The notes under the pieces are model-generated. The model did no database searches and was not told the origin of the DNA. It saw only the letters and a list, made by a program, of their open reading frames with translations. The translations under genes and the position numbers were made by a program. Of a DNA stretch of 64,000 nt, positions 25,585 through 34,705 are shown one piece after another; positions within the stretch are counted from its first letter, which is position 1, and each line of letters opens with the position of its first letter. Origin of the DNA: Anaeromicrobium sediminis (lineage in GTDB: Bacteria; Bacillota; Clostridia; Peptostreptococcales; Thermotaleaceae); assembly GCF_002270055.1 (NCBI RefSeq), contig NZ_NIBG01000015.1, positions 40,294 through 104,293 of the forward strand. Direction: 5' to 3'.

Positions 25585-26994
25585 ATGGAGCCAGCTACAA
25601 CAATGGGAATTATATCTTTATTACCAGCTACAATAGCTATTATTCTTGCCTTTAAAACAAGGAATACTGTTTTTTCATTGGCAGTGGCCATATTTATTGG
25701 TGTTTTGGCCACTGGAAAGGGATTGATGGGTTTTCCTACCATATTGAAAACTTCCCTTGGAACAACAAGCTTTTCTTGGATTTTATTGCTGGAACTGTTT
25801 ATTGGTATAGTTATAGCATTCTTTCAAAGGACAGGAGCTATTCAAGGGTTTACTCAAATTATGGAAGATAAGAAATTAAGTAGGAAAAAAATTCAATTGA
25901 CCGCCTGGGTAATGGGAATGTTTGTATTCTTTAGTGACTATTTCAGTCCTCTATTTGTAGGTTCAACCATGAGGAGTTTGACAGACAAAGCAAAAATATC
26001 TAGAGAAAAACTTGCATATATTGCAGATTCCACATCAGCACCAGTAAGTGTTTTAGCACCGATTACTGGATGGGCAGTATTTATTTCAGGATTATTAGTG
26101 GGCATGGGGCCAGTAGAAAATGCAGAGCAGGCCATGATGGTATTCACAAAGGCAGTGCCCTTTAATTTTTATGCAATTATTGCAGTAGTATTGGTAGGAT
26201 TATTTGCAATGGGCATTATACCTGATTTTGGGCCTATGAAGAAAGCTGAAGAAAGGGCGATGAAAGAAGGTAAGGTATTAAGAGATGGAGCAGAACCTCT
26301 TTTAGGAGAAGAGTTGACGGATACACCTCCTTATGAAGGAATAAAGACCCACGTATTTTGGGATTTTATATTCCCCGTATTAATTGTTATTACTATTGCC
26401 ATTGGAACTTTTATTACATTAAAGTCAGCAAAGACTATGGAGGCCTTCCTTGCAGCTGCAGTTATATTAGGTATTATTATGAGAATTCAGGGAGTACCTT
26501 TTAATGATATTATGAAGACTGCCATGTCAGGTATGAAAGGAGTTATGCCTGCAATTATTATCCTGGCCCTTTCTTATACAATTAATGCCTTAAGTAAGGA
26601 AATGGGAACAGCAAACTACATTATTTCAGTAACAGAAAGTTGGTTAACTCCAAATCTACTTCCTTTTATTACCTTTATAATTGCAGCAACGATTTCCTTT
26701 TCAACAGGAACGTCCTGGGGAACATTTGCCATTGTTATGCCTATTGCAGCACCATTAGCCTTTAGCTTTAGTGGAAACGAAGTGAGTGTGTTGGTATTAG
26801 CAACTGTAGCGGCAGTTGCAGGAGGAGGAGTATTTGGAGATCATTGTTCACCCCTTTCAGACACAACAATTCTTGCATCAACGGGAGCTGCTGCTGATCA
26901 TATTGACCACGTAAAAACTCAAATTCCATATGCCTTATCAGCAGCCATATTGGCATCGATTGTATATTTAATAATTGGATTTGTAGCCATCTAA
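25585..26994 (+). CDS. NhaC family Na+/H+ antiporter-like transporter
   Basis: This 469-aa membrane protein has about 11-12 helices. NhaC-family features are VFFSDYFSPLFVGSTMR, LAYIADSTSAPVSVLAPITGW, FSTGTSWGTFAIVMPIAAP and AAVAGGGVFGDHCSPLSDTTILASTGAAADHIDH. Biochemically, family members exchange Na+ and H+, or malate/lactate (MleN). Coupling with ald suggests amino-acid-linked ion or solute exchange, but the substrate is unknown. AAAGGAGAG lies 7 bases before the ATG. It ends in a strong terminator. Confidence 0.9.
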   Translation: MEPATTMGIISLLPATIAIILAFKTRNTVFSLAVAIFIGVLATGKGLMGFPTILKTSLGTTSFSWILLLELFIGIVIAFFQRTGAIQGFTQIMEDKKLSRKKIQLTAWVMGMFVFFSDYFSPLFVGSTMRSLTDKAKISREKLAYIADSTSAPVSVLAPITGWAVFISGLLVGMGPVENAEQAMMVFTKAVPFNFYAIIAVVLVGLFAMGIIPDFGPMKKAEERAMKEGKVLRDGAEPLLGEELTDTPPYEGIKTHVFWDFIFPVLIVITIAIGTFITLKSAKTMEAFLAAAVILGIIMRIQGVPFNDIMKTAMSGMKGVMPAIIILALSYTINALSKEMGTANYIISVTESWLTPNLLPFITFIIAATISFSTGTSWGTFAIVMPIAAPLAFSFSGNEVSVLVLATVAAVAGGGVFGDHCSPLSDTTILASTGAAADHIDHVKTQIPYALSAAILASIVYLIIGFVAI

Positions 26995-26999
26995 AATGG

Positions 27000-27033
27000 A
27001 AAAGTCTTCATGTTATAACATGAAGACTTTTTT
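27000..27033 (+). terminator. Terminator of ald-nhaC operon
   Basis: A 15-base-pair hairpin (AAAAGTCTTCATGTT and complement) is followed by TTTTTT, which is the left edge of element copy C. Confidence 0.9.
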
Positions 27034-27205
27034 ACGCTATAGGAAATTATAAATTTTAAAAACTGTAGATAAGTAAAAAAAATGAAGGGGGTGTGAGGGA
27101 AGGATTCCCCGGCCTCTTTAAAGGAGGGTGTTCAGATTGCGATAGCAATCGTCGAAGGGAACCATAGGGTTACATAACGAATCATACGGAGTATGACTTT
27201 TTTAT
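27028..27205 (+). repeat. Structured intergenic repeat element, copy C
   Basis: The left arm TTTTTTAC with CTATAG pairs with CTGTAG and GTAAAAAA further right. Stem 3 is GATTGC/GCAATC with loop GATA. The terminal stem is TCATAC/GTATGA, where the outer pair has changed from G-C to T-A on both strands, a compensatory change. The second stem has one mismatch (GGAACC/GGTTAC). It lies about 100 bases before the YkvI gene. Confidence 0.87.
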
Positions 27206-27303
27206 GGCAAGTAAGTTCATATAATATGTCCAATAGGTTTATCATAGGACAAGCTTTGTAAAGCATAAACTATGGTAGGATAAAGTCTAAGGCGGTGTTA
27301 TAG

Positions 27304-28329
27304 GTGAAAAATATATTAAAAATAATATGTATTTATGTGGGCACTGTAATAGGGGCTGGTTTTGCTTCGGGACAAGAGATGATGACTTTTTTTAGTAGGT
27401 ATAGGGAAAAGGGATTTATTGGTATATATATAAGCATAATATTTTTCACAGTAATAAGTTCTTATGTGCTAAATTATGTGTATGCCTATAATATTTATTC
27501 CTACGAAAAATGGCTAGAAAGGATAGTAGGCAAGTCCCTGTGTAGAGTATTAAATTCTATGATAATACTATTTTTATTTTCAATTTATTGTGTAATGTTA
27601 GCTGGAACGGGAACATTACTTGAAAGCTTTTTTAATTGTAGTCCCTTAGTTGGAGCTGTTATTATGAGTATCCTCCTATTTATTATTTTTGTATCTAACC
27701 TAGAAGGGTTAGGTCTGGCTAATATGATTATAGTACCAGTCATATTTATAGGAATGTTAATTTTAGGAATAAGGGCTATTGGCGTAGAAGCAGTTATAAA
27801 TATACCCAATAGTATAAATATGACAGGAAATTACTTAGTATCTAGTATTTTATATGTAAGTTATAACTCTATAGGTCTGGTAGCTATATTATTTTCTATG
27901 AGACCCTTTATGAAAAGAAGATATGAAGGAATATTAGGTGCCTTAGGAGGTTCTTTAGTACTAGGAGTAATGATGTTGATAATACATAAAACTACCAACA
28001 TGAATTATGCTCAGCTAAAAGGCGCTCAAATCCCCATGTTAGAAGTAGGAAAATCTTTGGGAATTGAATTTTATACTATGTATGGAATAATTTTATTAGG
28101 AGCCATGTTTACTACAGCTGCTGCAAATGGATATATAGTAGTAGATTATATGAAAAAGAAATTAAAATTAAATCATATAGTTGTAAGTGCACTCTTTTGT
28201 ATTATAACAATACCCTTATCAAACTTCGGATTTAAGAGTTTAGTAAGTATTCTATATCCTATCTTTGGGTACATAGGTGTTTTTACTTTAATATGGATTT
28301 TATATAGGAAGATTAGGGTCTTATTGTAG
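27304..28329 (+). CDS. YkvI family membrane protein (LeuT-fold transporter-like)
   Basis: This 341-aa protein has about ten membrane segments. It starts at GTG 27304 with the signature IICIYVGTVIGAGFASGQEMMTFFSRY, the helix-1 unwound region typical of YkvI-type and APC-superfamily carriers. Other notable parts are YVSYNSIGLVAILFSM and GAMFTTAAANGYIVVDYM. The substrate is unknown; an amino acid or metal-linked substrate would be in line with the superfamily. It is monocistronic or leads the next gene by about 180 bases. Confidence 0.8.
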   Translation: MKNILKIICIYVGTVIGAGFASGQEMMTFFSRYREKGFIGIYISIIFFTVISSYVLNYVYAYNIYSYEKWLERIVGKSLCRVLNSMIILFLFSIYCVMLAGTGTLLESFFNCSPLVGAVIMSILLFIIFVSNLEGLGLANMIIVPVIFIGMLILGIRAIGVEAVINIPNSINMTGNYLVSSILYVSYNSIGLVAILFSMRPFMKRRYEGILGALGGSLVLGVMMLIIHKTTNMNYAQLKGAQIPMLEVGKSLGIEFYTMYGIILLGAMFTTAAANGYIVVDYMKKKLKLNHIVVSALFCIITIPLSNFGFKSLVSILYPIFGYIGVFTLIWILYRKIRVLL

Positions 28330-28508
28330 TATAATGACTATAGAATAGGTTACCAATAATGGAAATGTAAATTTAACAGAATTAAATATTTATATATTAC
28401 AATAGAACTTATAGAAATAAATTATACTGGTATAATGACCTATTTGAAGGATTAAAAACTTGTAAAGAGAACTATTTCAAATATAGAGGAACTCTAAGGA
28501 GAGTGCAT

Positions 28509-29624
28509 ATGTACAGAAAATACAAGAGAAGACTAAAAACTCAAAAGGAATTTTTTCAAGATATATTATCTAATATGACAGATTGGGTAAGGGTTGTAGA
28601 TAAGGAAAATAAGGTTTTATTCATAAACGAGCCCATGAAAAAGAGCTTAGGTGATATTGTAGGGAAAGAATGTTATAGGGCCCTGAATAAAACTAGTCCC
28701 TGTAAGAATTGCATATCTAATATAGGAATTTGTAAAGGAACTTCATTTACCAAAGAAGAAATTGTGGATGGAAAGATCTATTCAGTGGTGAGTTCACCTG
28801 TTTGGGATGAAGAAAAGAAGACCTATTGTGCTGTTGAAGTATTTAGAGACGTGACGGAACAAAAGAAAATGGAAGAATTAATAATAAGTCAAAATCAAAA
28901 AATGAAAAAGGATCTAGAATTTGCAAAGAGACTACAACTTAGACTTCTTCCTAATGATGGAGAATACAATGGTTTAAAAATAGCTTCAAAATATACTCCT
29001 TCAGAACACCTAGGTGGGGATTTATTTGATGTGGTAGAAATAGATGAAGAAAATACAGGAGTGTATATTGCAGACGTATCTGGTCATGGAGTTACATCTT
29101 CCATGATGACCATGTTTATAAAACAAACTATTAAAAATTTATGTGAAAGTGCTGTAGATCCAGCATATACACTGAAAAACTTATACGGACAATATCAAGA
29201 GCTGGGAATTGAATCAGCCTACTATATAACCATTTTTTATGGTGTTTACAATAAGAAAAATAAAACCTTTAAATATGCTAATGCAGGACATAATTGTTTG
29301 CCCGTTTTAATAAGTGAAGATAAAATTAAGGAGTTAGAAATTAGTGGAATACCAATTTGTAGATTGTTTGAAGAAGTGGATTATGAACAAGATATAATAG
29401 AGTTAAAAAAAGGGGATAAAATTTTACTATATACAGATGGCATATCAGAAGCTGTTCATCCTAAAAAAGGTTTTTTTACTAATGAGAGAGTATTAAAAAT
29501 TTGCCAAGAGAATAAAAAGAAGAATGTGGGCATTTTAGTGTACAAGCTTCTTAGAAAAGTGAAAGAGTATACTAATAATCAGATAAAAGATGATATTGCT
29601 ATGATAGCAATGGAAGTATTGTAA
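28509..29624 (+). CDS. PAS domain-containing SpoIIE/PP2C-type serine phosphatase
   Basis: This 371-aa protein has an N-terminal PAS domain (residues ~18-120) with a CYRAL...SPCKNCISNIGICKG Cys motif, a short coiled coil, and a SpoIIE-type PP2C phosphatase (residues ~160-370). Metal-binding aspartates are seen in HLGGDLFDVVEID, IADVSGHGVTSSMM, ANAGHN and LLYTDGISEAVHP. Such RsbU-like proteins dephosphorylate anti-anti-sigma factors, but no partner lies next to it. The ATG at 28509 is 7 bases after AAGGAG; the GTG at 28503 is too close. Confidence 0.9.
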   Translation: MYRKYKRRLKTQKEFFQDILSNMTDWVRVVDKENKVLFINEPMKKSLGDIVGKECYRALNKTSPCKNCISNIGICKGTSFTKEEIVDGKIYSVVSSPVWDEEKKTYCAVEVFRDVTEQKKMEELIISQNQKMKKDLEFAKRLQLRLLPNDGEYNGLKIASKYTPSEHLGGDLFDVVEIDEENTGVYIADVSGHGVTSSMMTMFIKQTIKNLCESAVDPAYTLKNLYGQYQELGIESAYYITIFYGVYNKKNKTFKYANAGHNCLPVLISEDKIKELEISGIPICRLFEEVDYEQDIIELKKGDKILLYTDGISEAVHPKKGFFTNERVLKICQENKKKNVGILVYKLLRKVKEYTNNQIKDDIAMIAMEVL

Positions 29625-29637
29625 TTAGGGGGATCTT

Positions 29638-30795
29638 ATGGCTAAAAAATCATTTAGATTAAGTATAACCATTTTTATTTTAGCATCTATACTTACATCT
29701 GTATTTTATAAAGGAGCAGACTGGATATTAGAAAAGACAAAGAAGCCTTTTAATTTGGAATTAGTATATACATTTGAACATGAAAATACAACTAATGTGG
29801 TGAGACCCTTTAAAAACAACATAGTAATATATGAGGACAATTATATAAAAGTATATACAAAAGAGGGACAAATAATATGCAATATCCTAGCTGAATATAA
29901 AAAACCATTTATACTTACGTCTAATAATTTATTTTTTACAGGAGACAAGGAGACTGGATATATTAGCGCAAAGGATGAAAAGGGAAATATTGTTTGGGAT
30001 TATGAAGTAAAGGAAAAAATAAAATATATAACCAATGATAGCACTGGAAATATAGCTTTAATTACGGAATCGGAAAACAAGTCTAACATATTAGTTCTAA
30101 ATGAGCAGGGAAAGGTAAAAGGAAGATTTTCCATAAACAAAAGTTCCGTTGTAGATATGGCCTTGTCTGAAGGTGGAGAAAAAGTAGGCCTATCCATATT
30201 GGAAATCGGTAGTTCCATGAAATCTTCAACAGCCCTTTACTGGGCAAAAGGAGGCCTTATAGGGGGACAAACCTATAATGATGAAATAATACCAAACATA
30301 TTCTTTACGGAAGATGATACATTAATTAGTATAGGAGATAAGAATGTGGCAGCCTTCCATAAAAGTGGTCCCCTATGGAAAAGACCTATAGATGGAACTT
30401 TAAAAAGAGTAGCATTTAATAAAAATGGCCAAATTGCATTGAATATAACTAGAGAAAAAAAGGCCATAATAGATACAAAAAGGCAAAACTTTATATTAGT
30501 TTTAGATAAGGATAATAATGAGCAAGTTATTAGTGGTGTAAATGGTAAAGTGATAGATATGGATTTTATAGATGAAAATCTTTTCTTTTGTACAGATAGA
30601 ACATTATTTTTTGTCCAAAGGGATACTATTAATAAAAATAAGTTGACGGGAAATAAAACTATAGATCAAAATGAATTGAAAGAAAAGAAAATAAATAATG
30701 ATATTAAGTTCATAAAAAAATTAGATAATACGTATATTTTACTAGGATTAAAAGACAAAACTAAAGTATATGGTATAAAGTATGAGCCAAACTAG
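29638..30795 (+). CDS. DUF5711 family protein, membrane-anchored beta-propeller-like
   Basis: This 385-aa protein has one N-terminal membrane helix (residues ~8-26) and then repeated WD40/PQQ-like blades, such as GNIVWDYEVKEKIKYI and GPLWKRPIDGTLKRVAFN. It matches DUF5711, which often sits directly before cvpA in Clostridia. It is probably anchored with the propeller outside the membrane. The function is not known; linkage with CvpA suggests an envelope role. It is 10 bases from cvpA and 13 bases from the phosphatase, so it is in an operon. Confidence 0.82.
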   Translation: MAKKSFRLSITIFILASILTSVFYKGADWILEKTKKPFNLELVYTFEHENTTNVVRPFKNNIVIYEDNYIKVYTKEGQIICNILAEYKKPFILTSNNLFFTGDKETGYISAKDEKGNIVWDYEVKEKIKYITNDSTGNIALITESENKSNILVLNEQGKVKGRFSINKSSVVDMALSEGGEKVGLSILEIGSSMKSSTALYWAKGGLIGGQTYNDEIIPNIFFTEDDTLISIGDKNVAAFHKSGPLWKRPIDGTLKRVAFNKNGQIALNITREKKAIIDTKRQNFILVLDKDNNEQVISGVNGKVIDMDFIDENLFFCTDRTLFFVQRDTINKNKLTGNKTIDQNELKEKKINNDIKFIKKLDNTYILLGLKDKTKVYGIKYEPN

Positions 30796-30804
30796 GAGGC
30801 AAAA

Positions 30805-31401
30805 ATGAGTTTAGTAGATTCGTGTGTATTGATAGTATGTGCACTTAGTACCCTAATGGGATATTTAAGTGGCCTTATAAAGTCATTTTTTAGTATAGCT
30901 AGCTATTTCATAGCAGGATATGTGGCAAAGCTATATTATAAAAGTGTAGCTGTATATATAGTAGAAAACACTTCTATAGGTGAGAGTATAAACAACTTGG
31001 TTTCTAATAGTATAGCCACCAGTGCAGTACCTGTTATGGGAAATGCTTTAACTAATAATGTGATATTTACTACTATGACTTTGTCTATAGTAAATATTAT
31101 AAGCATAATTTTAGTATTTATTATAGTAAAAATTATTCTATCTATAGCATCTACTTTATTAAATGGTGTAGCTTCATTACCCATATTAAATGGATTAAAT
31201 CGTCTAGGTGGAGGAGCCTTTGGTTTTGTAAGGGGCATACTAATAATTTTTATAGTTTTTGCTGTGATTGTACCATTTAATTTAAACAAAAATGGTAAAA
31301 TAGAAGATGAAATAAATAAGTCGAAATTTGGAAAAATATTATATATTAATAATCCAATTATAAAAATTGTAGAGGGGGATTTTTATGAATCAGGAAATTG
31401 A
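30805..31401 (+). CDS. CvpA family membrane protein
   Basis: This 198-aa protein has four predicted membrane helices. The N-terminus (VDSCVLIVCALSTLMGYLSGLIKSFFSIASYFIAGYVAKLYY) and LNRLGGGAFGFVRGILIIFIV fit the CvpA/colicin V production family, required for envelope homeostasis in other bacteria. Its 3' end overlaps yedF by 17 bases, which ties the selenium genes into this transcript. Confidence 0.88.
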   Translation: MSLVDSCVLIVCALSTLMGYLSGLIKSFFSIASYFIAGYVAKLYYKSVAVYIVENTSIGESINNLVSNSIATSAVPVMGNALTNNVIFTTMTLSIVNIISIILVFIIVKIILSIASTLLNGVASLPILNGLNRLGGGAFGFVRGILIIFIVFAVIVPFNLNKNGKIEDEINKSKFGKILYINNPIIKIVEGDFYESGN

Positions 31402-31972
31402 TGCAAGAGGATTACAATGTCCAAAACCAGTTATAGAAACTAAAAAGATATTAGATAAATTGCAAGATGGAAGTATAGTTACCATAGTGGATAATGAAGT
31501 TGCCATGAAAAATGTAAGTAAATTAGCCCAGAGTATGGCTTATGATGTGGATGTAAAGCAAATAGAAAGTGATTATCACATAAACATATATAAGGGCAGT
31601 ATGGAACCTATGGTAAATATGAGTAAAAACACTAATGGTGAGACGGTAATTCTTATAGGTGATGAAACCTTAGGACAGGGAGCTGAGGAGTTAGGAAAAA
31701 TTTTAATGAAAGGATACATATACACTATTACAGAGTATGATCCTTATCCTAAATCCATATTATTTATTAATAGTGGAGTAAAGCTTACTATAGAAGGTTC
31801 TGAAGTTATAGACTATTTAAGAGGACTAGAAAAAGAAGGTGTGGAGATACTTTCTTGTGGAACTTGTCTAGATTATTATAAAATTAAGGATAAGTTAGCT
31901 GTAGGTGGAGTAACTAATATGTATACTATAGTAGATACATTACACAGTGCAAAGAATAAGGTTACATTATAG
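31385..31972 (+). CDS. yedF: YedF, sulfurtransferase-like selenium metabolism protein
   Basis: This 195-aa protein has two parts. The N-terminal TusA-like domain (IDARGLQCPKPVIETKK) has the conserved Cys-Pro. The C-terminal DsrE-like domain (VILIGDETLGQGAEELGKILMKGYIYT, then EILSCGTCLDYYKI) carries a Cys pair. Families of this architecture are found almost only in genomes with selenium utilisation. It sits 28 bases before a DUF3343 gene, the usual partner. Its presence supports Sec decoding in this organism, including the TGA in the gene at 41843. Confidence 0.93.
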   Translation: MNQEIDARGLQCPKPVIETKKILDKLQDGSIVTIVDNEVAMKNVSKLAQSMAYDVDVKQIESDYHINIYKGSMEPMVNMSKNTNGETVILIGDETLGQGAEELGKILMKGYIYTITEYDPYPKSILFINSGVKLTIEGSEVIDYLRGLEKEGVEILSCGTCLDYYKIKDKLAVGGVTNMYTIVDTLHSAKNKVTL

Positions 31973-32000
31973 TAATATTTAATTGAAAAAGGAGATGCAA

Positions 32001-32264
32001 ATGTTAGATAAAGAATTTTATGTATTAGCTTTTGATTCAACTCATTATGCCATAAATACAGAAAAGAAATTAAAGGAACATTTAAAAATAGAAACCATAC
32101 CTACTCCAAGGGAAATTAGTACAAGCTGTGGTCTCTCTATTAAGTTTGGGGTGGAACTTTTAGATAAGGTTATGGAGTTAGTGAAAGAAGACTTAAATAA
32201 TATGAAGTTATATAGAATTGTAAGAGAAGGCATTAAAAAGAATGTCTATCCTATGAGTATATAA
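32001..32264 (+). CDS. DUF3343 family (putative Se/S carrier-like) protein
   Basis: This 87-aa protein (LDKEFYVLAFDSTHYAINTEKKLKEH, then IPTPREISTSCGLSIKFG) matches DUF3343, a small family whose conserved SCG cysteine is proposed to carry sulfur or selenium. It follows yedF, as in many Sec-using Clostridia. The ATG at 32001 lies 6 bases after AAGGAG; the upstream TTG and ATG (31983, 31995) overlap the ribosome-binding site and are not used. The carrier role is inferred from the family and neighbours. Confidence 0.85.
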   Translation: MLDKEFYVLAFDSTHYAINTEKKLKEHLKIETIPTPREISTSCGLSIKFGVELLDKVMELVKEDLNNMKLYRIVREGIKKNVYPMSI

Positions 32265-32275
32265 GGAGAGTTATT

Positions 32276-33106
32276 ATGAGTGCGACTTTATCTGTAAGTA
32301 AAATATACAATGACCTTACCCTATATACATCACATTTAATTAAAATAGGAACATTACTTATAATGACTATAGTGGCGGTGAAAATAAGTACTGCCCTAAT
32401 AAATAAATTTTTTGAAAATAAATCTAAATTAAAGATTGTAGGGGAAGAAAAACGATTAGACACTATAAAGGGTATAATAGTGAGTGTGGTAAAATACACC
32501 ATATACTTTGTGGGATTAACACCAATACTTGAAATCTTTGAAATTAACATAGGGTCCCTAATAGCAGCAGCTGGAGTAGGTGGACTAGCTATTGGTTTTG
32601 GAGCTCAAAGCTTAATTAAAGATGTAATAACAGGTTTTTTTATTTTATTAGAAAATCAATTTCAGGTAGGAGATTATGTGGCTGTAGATGACTTATCTGG
32701 AATAGTAGAAGAAATGACTTTGAGAGTAACTATCTTGAGGGATTTTAATGGAGATATGCATATAATTCCCAATGGTACTATTAACAGACTTACAAATAAA
32801 TGTAGGGGTTCTATGAGGGCTTGGATTGAAGTAGGAGTAGCCTACGAAGAGAATATAGATCATGTAATAGATAGACTCAATTACCTATTTGATAAAATAG
32901 AAAATGAAAATATAATAGGAAAAGCCCAAACTCTAGGAGTAACTAATTTTGGATCAAGTGAAGTAACTATAGCAATAATAGCTAGATGTACTCCCATGAA
33001 CCAATGGGATGTGGAAAGATTCTTAAGAAAAGAAATAAAGAATATGTTTGATAAAGAGGGAATAGAAATTCCTTATGAAAAGAGAGTTATAATACAAGAA
33101 AAATAA
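32276..33106 (+). CDS. mscS: Small-conductance mechanosensitive ion channel (MscS family)
   Basis: This 276-aa protein has three N-terminal membrane helices. The pore-lining TM3 has small residues (LIAAAGVGGLAIGFGAQSLIKDVITGFFILLENQF). A beta domain (VGDYVAVDDLSGIVEEMTLRVTILRDFNGDMHIIPNGTI) and a C-terminal alpha/beta domain follow. It acts as a turgor safety valve in the family. It is 11 bases from the DUF3343 gene and in the same transcript; a DUF951 gene comes next, an order seen in many Clostridia. Confidence 0.93.
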   Translation: MSATLSVSKIYNDLTLYTSHLIKIGTLLIMTIVAVKISTALINKFFENKSKLKIVGEEKRLDTIKGIIVSVVKYTIYFVGLTPILEIFEINIGSLIAAAGVGGLAIGFGAQSLIKDVITGFFILLENQFQVGDYVAVDDLSGIVEEMTLRVTILRDFNGDMHIIPNGTINRLTNKCRGSMRAWIEVGVAYEENIDHVIDRLNYLFDKIENENIIGKAQTLGVTNFGSSEVTIAIIARCTPMNQWDVERFLRKEIKNMFDKEGIEIPYEKRVIIQEK

Positions 33107-33126
33107 GTAAAGAAAGGATGATACTT

Positions 33127-33327
33127 ATGGCCATGCAATTATATGTTGGTGATATAATTCAAGTTAAAAAGCAGCATCCTTGTGGAAGCAGTGAATTTGA
33201 AATTATGAGAACTGGGATGGATTTTAGAATCAAATGCTTAGGCTGTGGAAAACAAATATGGATTGATAGACCAAAACTTGAAAAGAGGATCAAAACAATT
33301 GTTAAGAGAGAAGAAGTACAAGAGTAA
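33127..33327 (+). CDS. DUF951 zinc-ribbon-like small protein
   Basis: This 66-aa protein reads QLYVGDIIQVKKQHPCGSSEFEIMRTGMDFRIKCLGCGKQIWIDRPKLEKRIK. The three Cys (PCG and CLGC) fit a small metal-binding or nucleic-acid-binding fold of the DUF951 family. The ATG at 33127 is 8 bases after AAAGG; the ORF-initial ATG at 33118 abuts that site. The role is unknown. It lies just before the rpsF promoter. Confidence 0.85.
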   Translation: MAMQLYVGDIIQVKKQHPCGSSEFEIMRTGMDFRIKCLGCGKQIWIDRPKLEKRIKTIVKREEVQE

Positions 33328-33393
33328 TTTGAGAGAAATAGGAATAGTATAAAAAAGAAAATTAAAAAAATCTAAAAATTATTCATAAATACC

Positions 33394-33422
33394 TTGCATA
33401 ATAAAGGTACCAATGTTATAAT
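33394..33422 (+). promoter_or_regulatory. Sigma-A promoter of rpsF-ssb-rpsR
   Basis: TTGCAT, 17-base spacer, TATAAT: a strong match, about 70 bases before the rpsF start codon. Confidence 0.82.
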
Positions 33423-33431
33423 TCTAAGATG

Positions 33432-33485
33432 TGAGAAATTTTCTCTCTGCTCTTTTAAAAAGAGCCGAACAAGACCATAGGGAGG
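33432..33485 (+). promoter_or_regulatory. Possible rpsF 5' leader (S6:S18 binding structure)
   Basis: Two short hairpins (GAGAA/TTCTC and GCTCTTT/AAAGAGC) are followed by CCGAAC, just before the Shine-Dalgarno. In other Firmicutes the S6:S18 complex binds an rpsF leader with a conserved CCG. The exact secondary structure was not verified. Confidence 0.35.
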
Positions 33486-33493
33486 TGTAAATA

Positions 33494-33781
33494 ATGAGAA
33501 AGTACGAAACTATGTTTATTTTAAAGACTGGACTTGAGCAAGAAGTAAAAGAAAAGTTAATGAACAAGTTCAAGGGAATCATCGAAGCTGATGGTGAAAT
33601 TGAAAAGATTGACGAGTGGGGTAACAGAAAGTTAGCTTATGAAATCGATAAGAACGTAGAAGGATACTATGTAGTTATAAACTTCAAAGCAGCTACAGAT
33701 GTTCCTAAAGAATTAGACAGAAACTTCAAGATTGCTGATCAAGTTATGAGAAGCATCATCGTAAACGTAGACGAAAAGTAA
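33494..33781 (+). CDS. rpsF: 30S ribosomal protein S6
   Basis: This is a normal 95-aa S6 (MRKYETMFILKTGLE, EWGNRKLAYEIDKNVEGYYVVINFKA). AGGGAGGTG precedes the ATG. It is first in the rpsF-ssb-rpsR operon, with 19 bases to ssb. Codon use here is less AT-biased than in neighbouring accessory genes, as expected for a highly expressed gene (many AAG, AAC and ATC codons). Confidence 0.98.
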   Translation: MRKYETMFILKTGLEQEVKEKLMNKFKGIIEADGEIEKIDEWGNRKLAYEIDKNVEGYYVVINFKAATDVPKELDRNFKIADQVMRSIIVNVDEK

Positions 33782-33800
33782 TAAAAAAGGTGGTATTTAA

Positions 33801-34232
33801 ATGAATAGTGTAGTTTTAGTTGGGAATCTCGCAAGAGATCCAGAACTTAGATTTACTGCAGGATCAGGAAAAGCCGTAGCCACCTTTAGTTTAGCAGTAA
33901 ATAGACCTTTTGCTAAGGAAGGTCAACAAAATGCTGATTTTCTTAGAATTGTAGTTTTCGGTAAATCTGCTGAAAACTGTGCTAATTACCTTTCTAAAGG
34001 TTCAAAAGTAGCAATTCAAGGAAGAATACAAACAGGTAGTTATGAAACTTCAACGGGAGAAAAAAGATACACTACAGATATTGTAGCTGATAGGGTAGAA
34101 TTTTTAAGCCGTGTTAATAAAGAAAATCAAGGTGGATTTGGACAAGATGACTTCGGTGGAGGATTTAACAATAATAATAATCCAGAAGGATTCCAAGCAC
34201 TTGATGATGACGATGACGATATTCCATTCTAA
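33801..34232 (+). CDS. ssb: Single-stranded DNA-binding protein
   Basis: This 143-aa SSB has the OB fold (MNSVVLVGNLARDPELRFTAGSGKAVATFSLAVNR, then FLRIVVFGKSAENCANYLSKGSKVAIQGRIQTGSYE). A Gly/Asn linker is followed by the acidic tail ending DDDDDIPF, the protein-interaction tip. It lies between rpsF and rpsR, the standard order. Confidence 0.97.
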   Translation: MNSVVLVGNLARDPELRFTAGSGKAVATFSLAVNRPFAKEGQQNADFLRIVVFGKSAENCANYLSKGSKVAIQGRIQTGSYETSTGEKRYTTDIVADRVEFLSRVNKENQGGFGQDDFGGGFNNNNNPEGFQALDDDDDDIPF

Positions 34233-34253
34233 GATAAGGGAGGGAAATTGAAA

Positions 34254-34481
34254 ATGATGAAAAGAAGACGTGGACGTAAGAAAAAAGTATGTTCTTTCTG
34301 TGTAGAGAAAGCAACTACTATAGATTACAAAGACACTAAAAAATTAGGTAAATACGTTACTGAAAGAGGTAAGATTTTACCTAGAAGAATTTCAGGAACT
34401 TGCGCTACTCACCAAAGAGCGTTAACTACTGCAATTAAAAAATCAAGAACTATGGCATTATTACCATACTCTGCAGAGTAA
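34254..34481 (+). CDS. rpsR: 30S ribosomal protein S18
   Basis: This 75-aa S18 has [56 protein letters not shown]. The CxxC and the later Cys/His suggest the zinc-binding type of S18. ATG 34254 is 9 bases after GGGAGGG; a second ATG follows directly, and the in-frame TTG at 34248 is too close. It ends the operon; a terminator follows. Confidence 0.96.
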   Translation: MMKRRRGRKKKVCSFCVEKATTIDYKDTKKLGKYVTERGKILPRRISGTCATHQRALTTAIKKSRTMALLPYSAE

Positions 34482-34497
34482 TAATAAATGTTATATA

Positions 34498-34536
34498 AAG
34501 GGTGTTATGAGATTTTGTCTCATGACATCCTTTTTT
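34498..34536 (+). terminator. Terminator of rpsF operon
   Basis: GGGTGTTATGAGA pairs with TCTCATGACATCC with mismatches; a TTTTTT run follows and forms the left boundary of element copy D. Confidence 0.85.
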
Positions 34537-34705
34537 ACTTACTAGAACATCATAAATTTTTTAAAACTATGGATAAGTAAAAAATAAAGGGGGGGTGGGG
34601 GAAAAATTCCCCTGCCTCTTTAAAGGAGGGTGTTCAGATTGCGTTAGCAATCGTCGAAGGGAACCATAGGGTTCCATAACGAATCATACGAAGTATGACT
34701 TTTTA
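34531..34705 (+). repeat. Structured intergenic repeat element, copy D
   Basis: The left arm TTTTTTACTTA pairs perfectly with TAAGTAAAAAA about 35 bases later. Stem 3 is GATTGC/GCAATC with loop GTTA, stem 4 GGAACC/GGTTCC with loop ATAG, and the terminal stem TCATAC/GTATGA with loop GAA, followed by TTTTT. It shares the T-A version of the terminal pair with copy C. Confidence 0.87.
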
